Positions 26,223 through 34,443 of a DNA stretch of 64,000 bases are shown one piece after another (the first letter of the stretch is position 1; each line of letters opens with the position of its first letter). Under the pieces are notes generated by a model that saw only the letters and a program-made list of their open reading frames with translations, searched no databases and was not told where the DNA came from. This DNA is from Saccharopolyspora soli. Lineage in GTDB: Bacteria > Actinomycetota > Actinomycetes > Mycobacteriales > Pseudonocardiaceae. The translations under genes were made by a program, and so were the position numbers. Where the stretch lies: NCBI RefSeq assembly GCF_022678645.1, contig NZ_JALBWV010000030.1, positions 35,216 to 99,215 of the forward strand, in the 5' to 3' direction.

Positions 26223-26259
26223 TGCTGCCTCGCAGTCAACACGATCAGAATCGGGAACT

Positions 26260-26306
26260 GACCCGTGCGCATCCCGGGGGCCTTCGCGCCCCCGCGCACA
26301 CGGGTC
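26260..26306. terminator. GC-rich hairpin after the aldolase gene
   Basis: ACCCGTGCGC...GGGGGC pairs with GCGCCCCC...GCACACGGGT around a short CCTTC loop. It lies downstream of the leftward aldolase gene (stop at 26324) and upstream of the CoxL start, so it probably ends the dehydratase-dehydrogenase-aldolase transcript. Confidence 0.65.
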
Positions 26307-26323
26307 GTGACCTGGCGGTTCGC

Positions 26324-27112
26324 TCAGGCGTAGTTGTTCGAGCCGGTGGCCTCCTCTGCTTGCCCGGTCAGCTGGCGCACCGCGGTGGTGGCCGTCCCGC
26401 GCAGCAGGGCGGCATCGGAGGCCAGCGTCGTCATGCCGAAGCCCAGGTCCTGCCAGCGTTGCACGGTTTGAACGCCGTCACAATGGATGCCCGCGACGAC
26501 TTCATTCCGCTTGCAACTGTCCAAAATGGACCGAATGAGCTGTTCGTGGGCGGCCTCGCGGACCGCCAGGGTCGGCGTCATGCCGTGTCCGAGGGCCAGG
26601 TCGGACGGCCCGATGTAGGCGGCGTCGATGCCCGGTGTGGACAGGATCTCGTCGACGTTCTCGACACCGGCCGGGGTTTCGATCATCGCGGCGAGCACGG
26701 TGCGTCGGTTGCCGACCTCCGGGCTGTAGTCCTCGACGTCGAAAGCCGCCCGGATCGGTCCCCAGCTGCGCGTGCCCAGCGGCGGGTACTTCGCGGCCTC
26801 GACCGCGCGGCGGGCGTCCTCGGCGGTGTTGACCATCGGCACGATGATGCCCTGCGCGCCCGCGTCCAGCGCCTTCATGATGTGGTCCGGCTGGTTCCAC
26901 GGCACCCGCACGAAGGTCGGCGTCCCGGTGATCGCCAACGCCTGCAACATGGGCACCAGCTGGTCGTATCCGATGAGCCCGTGCTGGGTGTCCACGCACA
27001 CCCAGTCGAACCCGCAGCGCCCCATCAGCTCGGCGGTGAACGGGCTCGGGATCGAGCACCAGCCGCCGACCGTCGGGCGGCCGGATTCCAGGGTTTCTCG
27101 CAGCGTTGCCAT
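26324..27112 (-). CDS. HpcH/HpaI-family aldolase
   Basis: 262 residues from the second of two ATGs (27112), which is better spaced from GGAG. Signatures: GFDWVCVDTQHGLIGYD, VRVPWNQPDHIMKALDAGAQ, AAMIETPAGVENVDEIL and AAYIGPSDLALGHG, all typical of class II pyruvate aldolases such as HpaI, GarL and RhmA. They split 2-keto-3-deoxy acids to pyruvate and an aldehyde. Located after a RhamD-like dehydratase, it plausibly cleaves 2-keto-3-deoxy-L-rhamnonate or a close analogue. Spacing to the upstream dehydrogenase gene is about 15 bases. Confidence 0.87.
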   Translation of the reverse strand: MATLRETLESGRPTVGGWCSIPSPFTAELMGRCGFDWVCVDTQHGLIGYDQLVPMLQALAITGTPTFVRVPWNQPDHIMKALDAGAQGIIVPMVNTAEDARRAVEAAKYPPLGTRSWGPIRAAFDVEDYSPEVGNRRTVLAAMIETPAGVENVDEILSTPGIDAAYIGPSDLALGHGMTPTLAVREAAHEQLIRSILDSCKRNEVVAGIHCDGVQTVQRWQDLGFGMTTLASDAALLRGTATTAVRQLTGQAEEATGSNNYA

Positions 27113-27127
27113 CATTCTCCTTCGAAC

Positions 27128-28081
27128 CTACCGCCGACTGGTTGAGTTGTTGACCACATTCAGCGGATCTCGCCTGGCGAGTGCGCGACGGATGTTGGTG
27201 GCGACCGCGTCGCGCAACCGCACCTGCGCCTCCTCGGTATCGCCGCCGATGTGCGGGGTCAAGAACACGTTGTCCATCCGCCGCAGCGGCGAGTCGGCGG
27301 CCAGCGGCTCGACCTCGAACACGTCCAGCGCCGCGCCGCCGAGTCGGCCGGACTGCAGGGCCGCGACCAGCGCCGCCTCGTCCACGACCGGGCCCCGACT
27401 GGTGTTGACCAGCAGCGCACCCGGCTTGATCCGGTCGAATTCGGGCGTGCTGAGCAGACCGCGGGTGGTCTCGTCCAGCGGCGTGTGCACGGTGACCGCG
27501 TCGGAGCGCGCCAGCAGTTCCCCGAGCGGAACCGCCTGCGCGCCGGAGACCCCGCGAACCGCGATGTCGTGGAACAAGATCCGGCAACCGAACGCCCGCA
27601 GCCGGGTGAGCACCGCGCTGCCGATGTTGCCCATGCCGACGATGCCGACGGTCAGCGAACCCAGCTCCCGGCCGGTCCGCCGCGACCAGCCGCCGGTGCG
27701 CATGTCGCGGTCGCCCGCCGCGGCGTGCCGCAGCAGGTTGAGCAGCCCGAGGATGGCCAGGTCCGCGACCGCTTCGCGGTTGTAGCTGGTGGCGTTGGCC
27801 ACCGGGATGCCGCACTCCGCGGCCGCGCGGTGGTCGATCGCGTTGAACCCGACCGCGGGCTGCTGGATCAACCGGCAGCGGTTCATCTTCTCCAGCATCG
27901 AGCGGTCCAACCTGTGCCGCTGGCGCGTGTCGGCGATGACGATGTCGGCCTCGGCGACGGCGTCGGCGACCGCCTCCGGAGCAGGCGGCTCCGGCACCAG
28001 CAGGACCGTCACGTCATCGGTTCCGGCCAGCTCGCGCACGTACTGCTCGGTGTACGGGCTGAGGCAGGCGATCGTGCTCAC
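27128..28081 (-). CDS. D-isomer-specific 2-hydroxyacid dehydrogenase
   Basis: 317 residues. The NAD-binding motif GIVGMGNIGSAVLTRL, the catalytic Arg/Glu/His set in LVNTSRGPVVDEAALV, DVFEVEPLA and NVFLTPHIGG are all typical. Family members interconvert 2-keto and D-2-hydroxy acids with NAD(P)H. It lies between the dehydratase and aldolase genes (18 and about 15 base gaps), so it likely handles an intermediate of the same sugar-acid pathway, perhaps reducing glyoxylate or a keto acid product. Confidence 0.9.
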   Translation of the reverse strand: MSTIACLSPYTEQYVRELAGTDDVTVLLVPEPPAPEAVADAVAEADIVIADTRQRHRLDRSMLEKMNRCRLIQQPAVGFNAIDHRAAAECGIPVANATSYNREAVADLAILGLLNLLRHAAAGDRDMRTGGWSRRTGRELGSLTVGIVGMGNIGSAVLTRLRAFGCRILFHDIAVRGVSGAQAVPLGELLARSDAVTVHTPLDETTRGLLSTPEFDRIKPGALLVNTSRGPVVDEAALVAALQSGRLGGAALDVFEVEPLAADSPLRRMDNVFLTPHIGGDTEEAQVRLRDAVATNIRRALARRDPLNVVNNSTSRR

Positions 28082-28099
28082 CGGCGACCTCCTCGGTTC

Positions 28100-29296
28100 T
28101 CAGGCGGGGTGCAATTCCCGACGGCCCTCGATCTTGTCCTCGTCCAGGTCCATACCAAGGCCCGGTCGCGTCGGCGGGGTCACCACGCCGCCGACCGGAT
28201 GCACCGGGTGTGCCAGGAAGAACTGGTGCAGCGCGTTCCACTTCACCAGGTACTCCAACATCGGCGTCAAAGCCACCGGCAGCGCGAAGCTCAGGTTCGC
28301 GTTCGCCGGAACCGAATGACCGTGCGGGATGAGCTTGACGTCGTAGGTGCTGGCCAGTGCCGCGATCTTGAGCAGTTCGGAGATCCCGCCCGCCCAGTAG
28401 GTGTCCGGCTGGGTGAGGTGCAGCGCGCGGGACCGCATCAGCTGGTGCTGGCCCCAGCGGGTGTACTCGTGCTCGCCTCCGGTGATCATGATGCGGTTGT
28501 CGATCTGTGCGGTGATCTGCGCGTAGGAGTCGATCCGGTCCGGCTGGACGGGTTCTTCGATCCAGTGCGGGGCGTAGTCGACCAGTCGCTGCGCCATCCG
28601 CAGCGTGTACGGCACGTCCCAGGACATCCAGGCGTCCACCATGATGTCCACGTCCGGACCGACGGTTTCGCGCAGCGTGCGGACGAGTTCTTCGTTCTTG
28701 GCCATGCCGCCGCGGCCATCGGCCGGGCCGTGCCGGGGGAACCACTTCATCGCGGTGTACCCCTCGCCGACCAGTTGCGCGGCGCGCTCGCGAACCCGGT
28801 CGGGATCCAGCGAATAGCCGAGAGCCGAGGCATATGCCGGGATTTCGTCGCGGACCGGTCCGCCGAGCAGCACGTGCACCGGGACGTCGAAGTGCCGTCC
28901 TTTGAGGTCCCACAGCGCGCAGTCCAGCGCGCTGATCGCCATCATCTCGGTGCCCTTGCGGCCGTGCACGCAGTACCGGTGCAGTTGGTCCCAGCGCTGT
29001 TCGGTGGCCAGCGGATCCTGGCCGAGCAGCAGCGGCGCCATGCTGGTCAGGATGTGCTGCGCCTGTTCCCGCGTGATCGGTCCGGCGGTGCCGACGACTC
29101 CGCTGTCGGCCTCGACGTGCACGAACAGCGACTCGACCCGGTAGCTGCGCTCGCCGCTGCGGGGCAGGTGCGGCGGGCCTTCCGAGCGGAACCGCGGATA
29201 GATGTCGACGGGGCGGATGAGCCGCTCTTCCCAGAATTCCTCGGGGTGGTCCAGCGTGCCGGTGTATTCGACGCAGCGCACGGACGCGATCTTCAT
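28100..29296 (-). CDS. Enolase-superfamily dehydratase, RhamD-like
   Basis: 398 residues from ATG 29296 (GGAGGACGGCCG upstream; longer frame rejected). Mandelate racemase-type barrel with metal ligands Asp (VDAWMSWD, about 221), Glu (EEPV, about 248) and Glu-His (GGEHEYTRWG, about 275-276), then PHGHS (His about 325). The MKWFPRHGPADGRGGMAKN, GEHEYTRWG and PHGHS blocks are characteristic of L-rhamnonate dehydratase relatives. It would dehydrate an aldonic acid to 2-keto-3-deoxyaldonate. First gene of the leftward operon facing the GntR regulator. The exact acid sugar is inferred, not shown. Confidence 0.83.
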   Translation of the reverse strand: MKIASVRCVEYTGTLDHPEEFWEERLIRPVDIYPRFRSEGPPHLPRSGERSYRVESLFVHVEADSGVVGTAGPITREQAQHILTSMAPLLLGQDPLATEQRWDQLHRYCVHGRKGTEMMAISALDCALWDLKGRHFDVPVHVLLGGPVRDEIPAYASALGYSLDPDRVRERAAQLVGEGYTAMKWFPRHGPADGRGGMAKNEELVRTLRETVGPDVDIMVDAWMSWDVPYTLRMAQRLVDYAPHWIEEPVQPDRIDSYAQITAQIDNRIMITGGEHEYTRWGQHQLMRSRALHLTQPDTYWAGGISELLKIAALASTYDVKLIPHGHSVPANANLSFALPVALTPMLEYLVKWNALHQFFLAHPVHPVGGVVTPPTRPGLGMDLDEDKIEGRRELHPA

Positions 29297-29441
29297 CGGC
29301 CGTCCTCCCTGCTCGCGGTCGACGGATGGGGACCCGAGGCATTGCACGCCGGTGCCGCGCGCACTGCCGTATCGAAAACGGTGATCGGCTGGGGGATTTC
29401 GGCGTAGATGGCGGTGGTGAGGACGTTGGCGACTCTAGGAC

Positions 29442-29583
29442 ACATCTGATGTTTCATGCAATACACCTGCGCGTCATCTGAACGCGCATCGACGCCAACG
29501 GAGTAATGACCATTGAGGACAAGAATTTTCATGGCAGCCTGCCGGGCGGTCGATCGACGATGACGCTCCAGAACATCTGACGT
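29442..29583. promoter_or_regulatory. Probable GntR (FadR-type) operators in the divergent promoter region
   Basis: A perfect palindrome ACATCTGATGT (29442-29452) and a one-mismatch copy ACATCTGACGT (29573-29583) lie in the 382-bp gap between the divergent dehydratase and GntR genes; a looser copy CATCTGAAC is near 29475. ACATC/GATGT half-sites are of the kind bound by FCD-type GntR regulators. Both promoters are probably controlled by the protein at 29679. The remainder of the gap shows no gene. Confidence 0.55.
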
Positions 29584-29678
29584 ATTCGCCCGTGCCCGGC
29601 TTCGTGAGTGGCAAAGCGGGTTGGCGGCCGCTTTCGCGGTCACGACTACGCTGGGTCGACTGACGTGGAGGGAGCCGG

Positions 29679-30365
29679 ATGGGGCGCAGCAATGACGCGA
29701 TCGAGAAGATCCGCCAGCTCATCGCCAGCGGTGCGCTGCGCCCCGGTTCTCGCCTGCCGCGCGAGCCCGACCTGGCCTCGCAGCTCGGCCTGTCCCGCAG
29801 TTCGATGCGCGAGGCGGTGACTGCACTGGTGCACGCGCAGGTGCTGGACGTCCGGCGCGGCGACGGTACGTACGTCACGAGCCTGGAACCGCACCGGCTG
29901 CTGGAAGGCATCGCGCACGCCGTCGAGCTGATGCAGGACGACACGCTGCCGGAGATCTTCGAGCTCCGTCGCCTGCTGGAGCCCCAGGCGACGGCGCTGG
30001 CCGCGGAGCGGATCACCCCGGACCGGTTGGCGGAACTGCGCGAGCGCCTCGACGCGATGCGCCGGTCGGAGACGATCGAAGAACTCGTCGTGCACGACGC
30101 CGAATTCCACGCCTGCATCATGGCGGCGACCGGCAACCGGACCCTGATGTCGGTGGTCAACGGCCTCGCGGCGCGAGCCCTGCGCGCCCGGACCTGGAAC
30201 GCGCTCAACATCGCCGACGCCCGAGAGCGGATCATGAGTCAGCACGAGGCGATCTACCAGGCCCTGGAAAGCGGTGATGCGGCCCTCGCCCTGTCCTGGG
30301 CCACGATCCACGTCACGACCTCCGAACAGGACCTGCTCCGCACGATCCCACCCGCCGCCGAGTGA
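29679..30365 (+). CDS. GntR-family regulator with FCD domain
   Basis: 228 residues from ATG 29679 (GGAGGGAGCC upstream). N-terminal winged helix: ASGALRPGSRLPREPDLASQ, then LGLSRSSMREAVTALVHAQV and RRGDGTYVT. C-terminal FCD helical effector domain with conserved metal/ligand residues in LRRLLEPQATALAA, VVHDAEFHACIMAATGNR and SQHEAIYQALESGD. Such regulators bind small carboxylic or sugar acids. Divergent from the dehydratase operon, it is the obvious candidate repressor of that operon; ACATCTGATGT operators lie between. Confidence 0.9.
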   Translation: MGRSNDAIEKIRQLIASGALRPGSRLPREPDLASQLGLSRSSMREAVTALVHAQVLDVRRGDGTYVTSLEPHRLLEGIAHAVELMQDDTLPEIFELRRLLEPQATALAAERITPDRLAELRERLDAMRRSETIEELVVHDAEFHACIMAATGNRTLMSVVNGLAARALRARTWNALNIADARERIMSQHEAIYQALESGDAALALSWATIHVTTSEQDLLRTIPPAAE

Positions 30366-30437
30366 CCCGACGCGGTCGGCGGATTCGGCTTGAAAATCCA
30401 CAATGGAGCATCAGTCGAGGAGTGCTGTCAGGGTCGT

Positions 30438-30543
<106 letters not shown>

Positions 30544-30584
30544 ACGGTCGTGGCGGCGTTCCGCTCGGCGCCGGGAGTGTGCGG

Positions 30585-31853
30585 TCAGCCGGACAGCAGG
30601 AGGAGCAGGGCGGTGCAGGTGAGCAGGATCATGGCGAGCACCACCGGGAGTTGGCCCCAGCGGGCTTGCTTCGGTGGGAGCAGGCGCAGGGCTTGGTCGT
30701 GGGCTGCGGCCGTGCTTGCTATGTGGCCGAGCACGATCGCGTTGATCTGCACCATCGCCACCAGTTCCGGCGACACCAGCAGGTAGTCGATGGTGTGGTT
30801 CCGGGTGCCGAACAGGTCCAGCCCGGTGCCGAACGGGTCGCTGGCCAGGATGATCGGGATTTGGCCTTCCAGCAGGAAGAACGAGAAGTAGTGCGCGACC
30901 GCGTAGCCGAGCGCGATCGGCAGCAGCGTCGGGGCGAACCGCCTCGGCAAGCCGCGCTCCCGAGAAACCAGCCGCATCGCGACCGCGTAGAGGACCGACA
31001 CGGCAGCGATCGATCCCAGCAGTCCGAGCGTGTCGCCGAGAACGCCGCTGGAGGACCAGAAGGTCGTGCGGGTGAGGCCGTCGAATCCGGTCGCGCCGAT
31101 GAGCACGCACGCGACGGCAGCCAATCCCGGTTCGTCGTCGGGGCGAACGAGTCCGGCCAGCGGATTGCGCAGGATCAACATCCCGTCGCTGCGACGGGCG
31201 ATCGGGCACAGCCGTGCGATCAGCGTCGCGTACACCTCGAAGCCGTCGCCGCGGGCGAACCAGCCCGCGCCGAAGAGCCGCGCCGCGACCAGGTTCACCG
31301 CCGCGTAGCCCAGAACCACACCACCAACCACGTGCGGATCGGATCGCGCTGGCAGCACGAGTTCCAGCCACGCGAAACCGGCGAGCCATCCTGCTGCGGG
31401 CCAGTGCCCCAGTCGTGAGTGGTAATGGTCGTTCTGGCAGCCATTACCACTCACGACTGATAGCAGCGAATGCAACGTCCGCAGCGGGTTGACGATCCGC
31501 CACACCGGCCCGAACAGCACGCTGAGCGGCACCAATCCGACCCAGAACGTCACGTACAGCACCCAAGGCGCGAGATTCGCCTCCGCCTCCGGCGGTCCGA
31601 ACAGCGCCACCGCCACCACGACCGCAGCGAGTGCGAGCGTCAAAATCCTTGCGGCCCAACGAAGTCCGGGTGAGTCGACGAAGCGGAGGAACGATAGCGG
31701 CCGTCCGGCGTCCGGGTTCAGCCACGGCCGGGACCAGACCTGCGCGAGTGCGACGAACGACATCGCGACCGCGATTCCGCCGCCGGTGATCGCCGCAACG
31801 CCGTTCAGCGGCAGGTCGCTCCGACCGCCGAGGCCGTGCGCGAGGAAGTTCAC
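30585..31853 (-). CDS. Multi-pass membrane protein, function unknown
   Basis: 422 residues with about ten hydrophobic helices. The start MNFLAHGLGGRSDLPLN recalls a family of actinobacterial membrane proteins that automatic pipelines sometimes label fenitrothion hydrolase; no hydrolase motif is visible and I do not adopt that name. Conserved-looking features are FGPVWRIVNPLRTLHSL, RLGHWPAA, ARGDGFEVYATLIARLCPI and GTRNHTIDYLL with acidic and His residues near membrane faces. Residues about 131-148 (SVVSGNGCQNDHYHSR) are encoded by a family B hairpin (31410-31459) and look like an in-frame insertion. Its ATG overlaps the stop of the upstream lipoprotein gene by 4 bp, so the two are coupled. 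Confidence 0.65.
   Translation of the reverse strand: MNFLAHGLGGRSDLPLNGVAAITGGGIAVAMSFVALAQVWSRPWLNPDAGRPLSFLRFVDSPGLRWAARILTLALAAVVVAVALFGPPEAEANLAPWVLYVTFWVGLVPLSVLFGPVWRIVNPLRTLHSLLSVVSGNGCQNDHYHSRLGHWPAAGWLAGFAWLELVLPARSDPHVVGGVVLGYAAVNLVAARLFGAGWFARGDGFEVYATLIARLCPIARRSDGMLILRNPLAGLVRPDDEPGLAAVACVLIGATGFDGLTRTTFWSSSGVLGDTLGLLGSIAAVSVLYAVAMRLVSRERGLPRRFAPTLLPIALGYAVAHYFSFFLLEGQIPIILASDPFGTGLDLFGTRNHTIDYLLVSPELVAMVQINAIVLGHIASTAAAHDQALRLLPPKQARWGQLPVVLAMILLTCTALLLLLSG
31410..31459. repeat. Family B hairpin, copy 2, inside a coding sequence
   Basis: A perfect 19-bp inverted repeat, CAGTCGTGAGTGGTAATGG and complement, around a 12-base loop. The sequence matches intergenic hairpins at 7755 and 46236, yet here it is inside the membrane protein gene 30585-31853 without breaking its frame. 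Confidence 0.85.
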
Positions 31854-32215
31854 CGCACTTCCAGACTGGGCAGGGCCAGTCCGCTGTCGTGCAGCTCAAC
31901 CTCGAACACTCCGGGGATGTCCGCGCGGAATTCGACGACAGCGGGCACGCCGGGGCTCAACCGCGCGGATTTGTCGTAACCGTGCACATGCAGTTCGTCG
32001 GCCCGGTCACTGCGCACGGTCAGGCGAACCACGCGGCCGAGCGGGATTTCGAAGCGTTCTGCCGAACGGCGCACTTGTCCGCCGATGACTTCCACGTCGG
32101 CCGTGGCGACAGTCGGCGCCGATGGCGGTGCCGGTGCTTGCGGCGGTGCCGTGCAACCGGACAGCACCGCGGCCGTGAACAGCGCGGCGCATCCGATGGC
32201 AGGTGCGCTTCTCAT
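31850..32215 (-). CDS. Cupredoxin-like lipoprotein
   Basis: 121 residues from ATG 32215 (GGAGGACCG upstream; an upstream in-frame ATG at 32287 lacks support). The signal peptide ends in the lipobox LSGC. The mature part after a Pro/Ala-rich linker is a single beta-sandwich like the EfeO-type cupredoxin domain: VVRLTVRSDRADELHVHGYD, VVEFRADIPGVFEVELHDSG. The Cys ligand of blue copper is absent; His residues at HVHGYD and ELHDSG could bind metal. It is attached to the outer membrane face and is coupled to the membrane protein 30585-31853 (ATGA overlap). Confidence 0.75.
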   Translation of the reverse strand: MRSAPAIGCAALFTAAVLSGCTAPPQAPAPPSAPTVATADVEVIGGQVRRSAERFEIPLGRVVRLTVRSDRADELHVHGYDKSARLSPGVPAVVEFRADIPGVFEVELHDSGLALPSLEVR

Positions 32216-32266
32216 CGGTCCTCCGTGGGCCACTCGGGTGATGTGGTCAACGTTTACATCGATCAA

Positions 32267-32286
32267 TGTCACATTCAATGGTGACA
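32267..32286. promoter_or_regulatory. Inverted repeat in a divergent promoter region
   Basis: TGTCAC and GTGACA are separated by 8 bases between the lipoprotein start (32215) and the start of the large membrane protein (32308). The placement suggests an operator shared by both directions. The binding protein is unknown. Confidence 0.4.
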
Positions 32287-32307
32287 ATGTCCAGTTAGTG
32301 GTGTTCC

Positions 32308-34131
32308 ATGCAGGTCATGACCTCGCTCATGCAGCAGCTGCCGGACACCCGCCCGGCCGGTGGGGCCGCCCTCGACCAGATCCTGATCGCCGCCGGAAGC
32401 GCGACGCTGCTCACCGCGCTCCTGCTCCTGCTCGGCCACGGCCACCGCACCGGCCGCACCAGGGTGCTGGCCCGGCTCGCCGCGCTCGCCGAGCGCTCCT
32501 GGTCGCTGCGCGGCCTGCCCGGCTGGGCAGCGCTGCCGATGCAGCTCGCCTTGGGCTCGCTGGCGCTCGCACTGCTCGGCATGTACTGGGACATCTCCCT
32601 GCACATCACGCACGGCCGCGATGCGGGTCCGCTGGCCAACATCGCGCACTACCCGATCCTGTTCGGGCTGTTCGGCCTGTTCGCTGCGGGCATGCTGGCG
32701 ATCGTGCTGCCGATGGGCGAACGCCCCGGCCGCGCAGCGGTGCGGATCACCCGCGGCTGGTACGCGCCGACGGGCGGAATCCTGCTAGCCGCAGCAAGTT
32801 TCTACGCGCTGCTGGGCTTTCCGCTCGACGACATCTGGCACCGCATCTTCGGCCAGGACGTGACGCTGTGGGGCCCGACGCACCTGATGCTCATCGGCGG
32901 CGCCGGGCTCTCGCTCGTCGCGATCGCGCTGCTGGAACGGGAGGGGCGCTTCGTGCGCACCGAGCAGACCGAAACGATGCTGTCCAGCTACCTGCGCCGC
33001 GGCATGATCGCTGGTGGGCTGCTCGCCGGGTTGTCGGTCTTCCAGGCCGAGTTCGACTTCGGCGTCCCGCAGTTCCGGTTGGTGCACCAACCGCTGCTGA
33101 TCGCCGTCGCCGCTGGCTGCGCACTGGTGGTCGCGCGGCTGTGGGTCGGGCGCGGCGGCGCGCTGTTCGCGGTCGGTTTCTACGTGCTGCTCCGCGGCGG
33201 GGTCTCGGTGGCGGTCGGGCCGGTGATCGGGCAGTTGTGGGCCGCCATTCCGCTCTACGTCGTCGAGGCGCTGTGCGTGGAGATCGCGGCGGTCGCCTTG
33301 CTGCGCCGCCCGCTGGCGCTGGGCGCGGTGTCCGGTCTGCTCATCGGCACGATCGGGTTCGCCAGCGAATACCTGTGGACGCAGGTGGCCTTCGTGCTGC
33401 CGTGGACGTCGGACATGGTGGTGGAGGGCGCGGGCATGGCGATCGTCGGCGGAGTCAGCGGCGGTTTGCTCGGCGCGTTGCTCGTCGGCGCGCTGCGCGG
33501 CGAGCTGCCACGGCCAGCGGTTCGACGAGTTGCCTTCGGCGGCGCCCTGCTGGCGATCGCGCTGGGCATCACCAACGGGCTGATCGGCACGGCCCCGGCC
33601 GGAGTGGCCGCGACGGTGGCGTTGGACCGGCAGACCGGTCAAGCGGAGGTGCGGTTGGATCCGCCCACCTTCGCCCAGGACCCGGCATGGCTGGCGGTGA
33701 CCGGCTGGCAGGGCGGCGGCCTGCACGTCGACCGCCTGCAACCGCTCGGCGACGGCCGATACCGCACCACCCGGCCGATGCCGCTGGATGGCACGTGGAA
33801 GACGATGCTGCGGTTGCACGACGGCCGCGCGATGTTGGCGATCCCGGTGTTCATGCCCGCCGACGCGGCGCTCGGCCTGCCGGAAATCGCCGCCGACCCG
33901 CAGTTCACCCGCGACGGACAACCGGAGTGGCAGGTGTTGCAGCGGGAGACCAAACGGGATGTTCCGCCGTGGCTGTGGATCAGCGCCTCGCTGGTGGTCC
34001 TGGCTTGCTCGGTGGCGCTGGTGCTCGCGCTGGGCTGGGGCGCGCAGCGCCTCTCGCGAGCGATCTCGGGCCCGGACCGATCCCAGCACCCGGTGGTAGT
34101 CGGGCTCGCCGAGGACCCGGCGACCGCATGA
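32308..34131 (+). CDS. Large multi-pass membrane protein, function unknown
   Basis: 607 residues with about 12 membrane helices, a C-terminal soluble beta domain (about 425-545) and a last helix (PPWLWISASLVVLACSVALV). Histidines sit at helix ends: GMYWDISLHITHGRDAGP, IAHYPILFG, GPTHLMLIGGAG, VFQAEFDFGVPQFRLVHQPLL; they could bind metal or haem, but no named motif is recognised. Divergent from the cupredoxin-like lipoprotein operon. The start lacks a good ribosome site, so it may be a leaderless transcript. Its stop overlaps the next small gene (ATGA). Confidence 0.65.
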   Translation: MQVMTSLMQQLPDTRPAGGAALDQILIAAGSATLLTALLLLLGHGHRTGRTRVLARLAALAERSWSLRGLPGWAALPMQLALGSLALALLGMYWDISLHITHGRDAGPLANIAHYPILFGLFGLFAAGMLAIVLPMGERPGRAAVRITRGWYAPTGGILLAAASFYALLGFPLDDIWHRIFGQDVTLWGPTHLMLIGGAGLSLVAIALLEREGRFVRTEQTETMLSSYLRRGMIAGGLLAGLSVFQAEFDFGVPQFRLVHQPLLIAVAAGCALVVARLWVGRGGALFAVGFYVLLRGGVSVAVGPVIGQLWAAIPLYVVEALCVEIAAVALLRRPLALGAVSGLLIGTIGFASEYLWTQVAFVLPWTSDMVVEGAGMAIVGGVSGGLLGALLVGALRGELPRPAVRRVAFGGALLAIALGITNGLIGTAPAGVAATVALDRQTGQAEVRLDPPTFAQDPAWLAVTGWQGGGLHVDRLQPLGDGRYRTTRPMPLDGTWKTMLRLHDGRAMLAIPVFMPADAALGLPEIAADPQFTRDGQPEWQVLQRETKRDVPPWLWISASLVVLACSVALVLALGWGAQRLSRAISGPDRSQHPVVVGLAEDPATA

Positions 34132-34283
34132 CCGGCGCGGCGACGGAGCTGGTCCTGGCCAGCCACCCGATCATCACGGCGATCCCGTTCTTCGTCCCGA
34201 CCTTCGCGGTGGTGGCGGTGGTGGCCGTGCTCGTCTACCGGGACCGCCGCCGCAACCCGCCCGACGAAGATCAGGACTCGTGA
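34128..34283 (+). CDS. Small single-pass membrane protein
   Basis: 51 residues from ATG 34128, overlapping the previous stop (ATGA). One membrane helix (ASHPIITAIPFFVPTFAVVA and following) then a charged tail RDRRRNPPDEDQDS. Too short for a function call; coupling suggests a subunit or assembly factor of the large membrane protein. Confidence 0.6.
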   Translation: MTGAATELVLASHPIITAIPFFVPTFAVVAVVAVLVYRDRRRNPPDEDQDS

Positions 34284-34362
34284 GGCCGAACCCGTCGTCC
34301 GGTTCGTCTGGTCGCACCGCATCGCATGCCCACCGGCGGGCGAATCCGCCCAAGATCTACTG

Positions 34363-34378
34363 TGTGGCACTTGTCACA
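34363..34378. promoter_or_regulatory. CRP/FNR-like site
   Basis: TGTGGCACTTGTCACA matches the cAMP-receptor-protein consensus TGTGA-N6-TCACA with one mismatch. It lies 66 bases ahead of the small gene at 34444 and about 550 bases ahead of sdhC. Confidence 0.4.
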
Positions 34379-34443
34379 TTTCGTCATTCCGGGCAGAGTC
34401 GTGGCGGGAGCACGACGACTAGGTGGAAGAAGGTGTTCGCCAC

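Noticed and set aside
30585..31853. Fenitrothion hydrolase annotation
   Set aside because: That label circulates for similar membrane proteins, but no hydrolase catalytic motif is visible.
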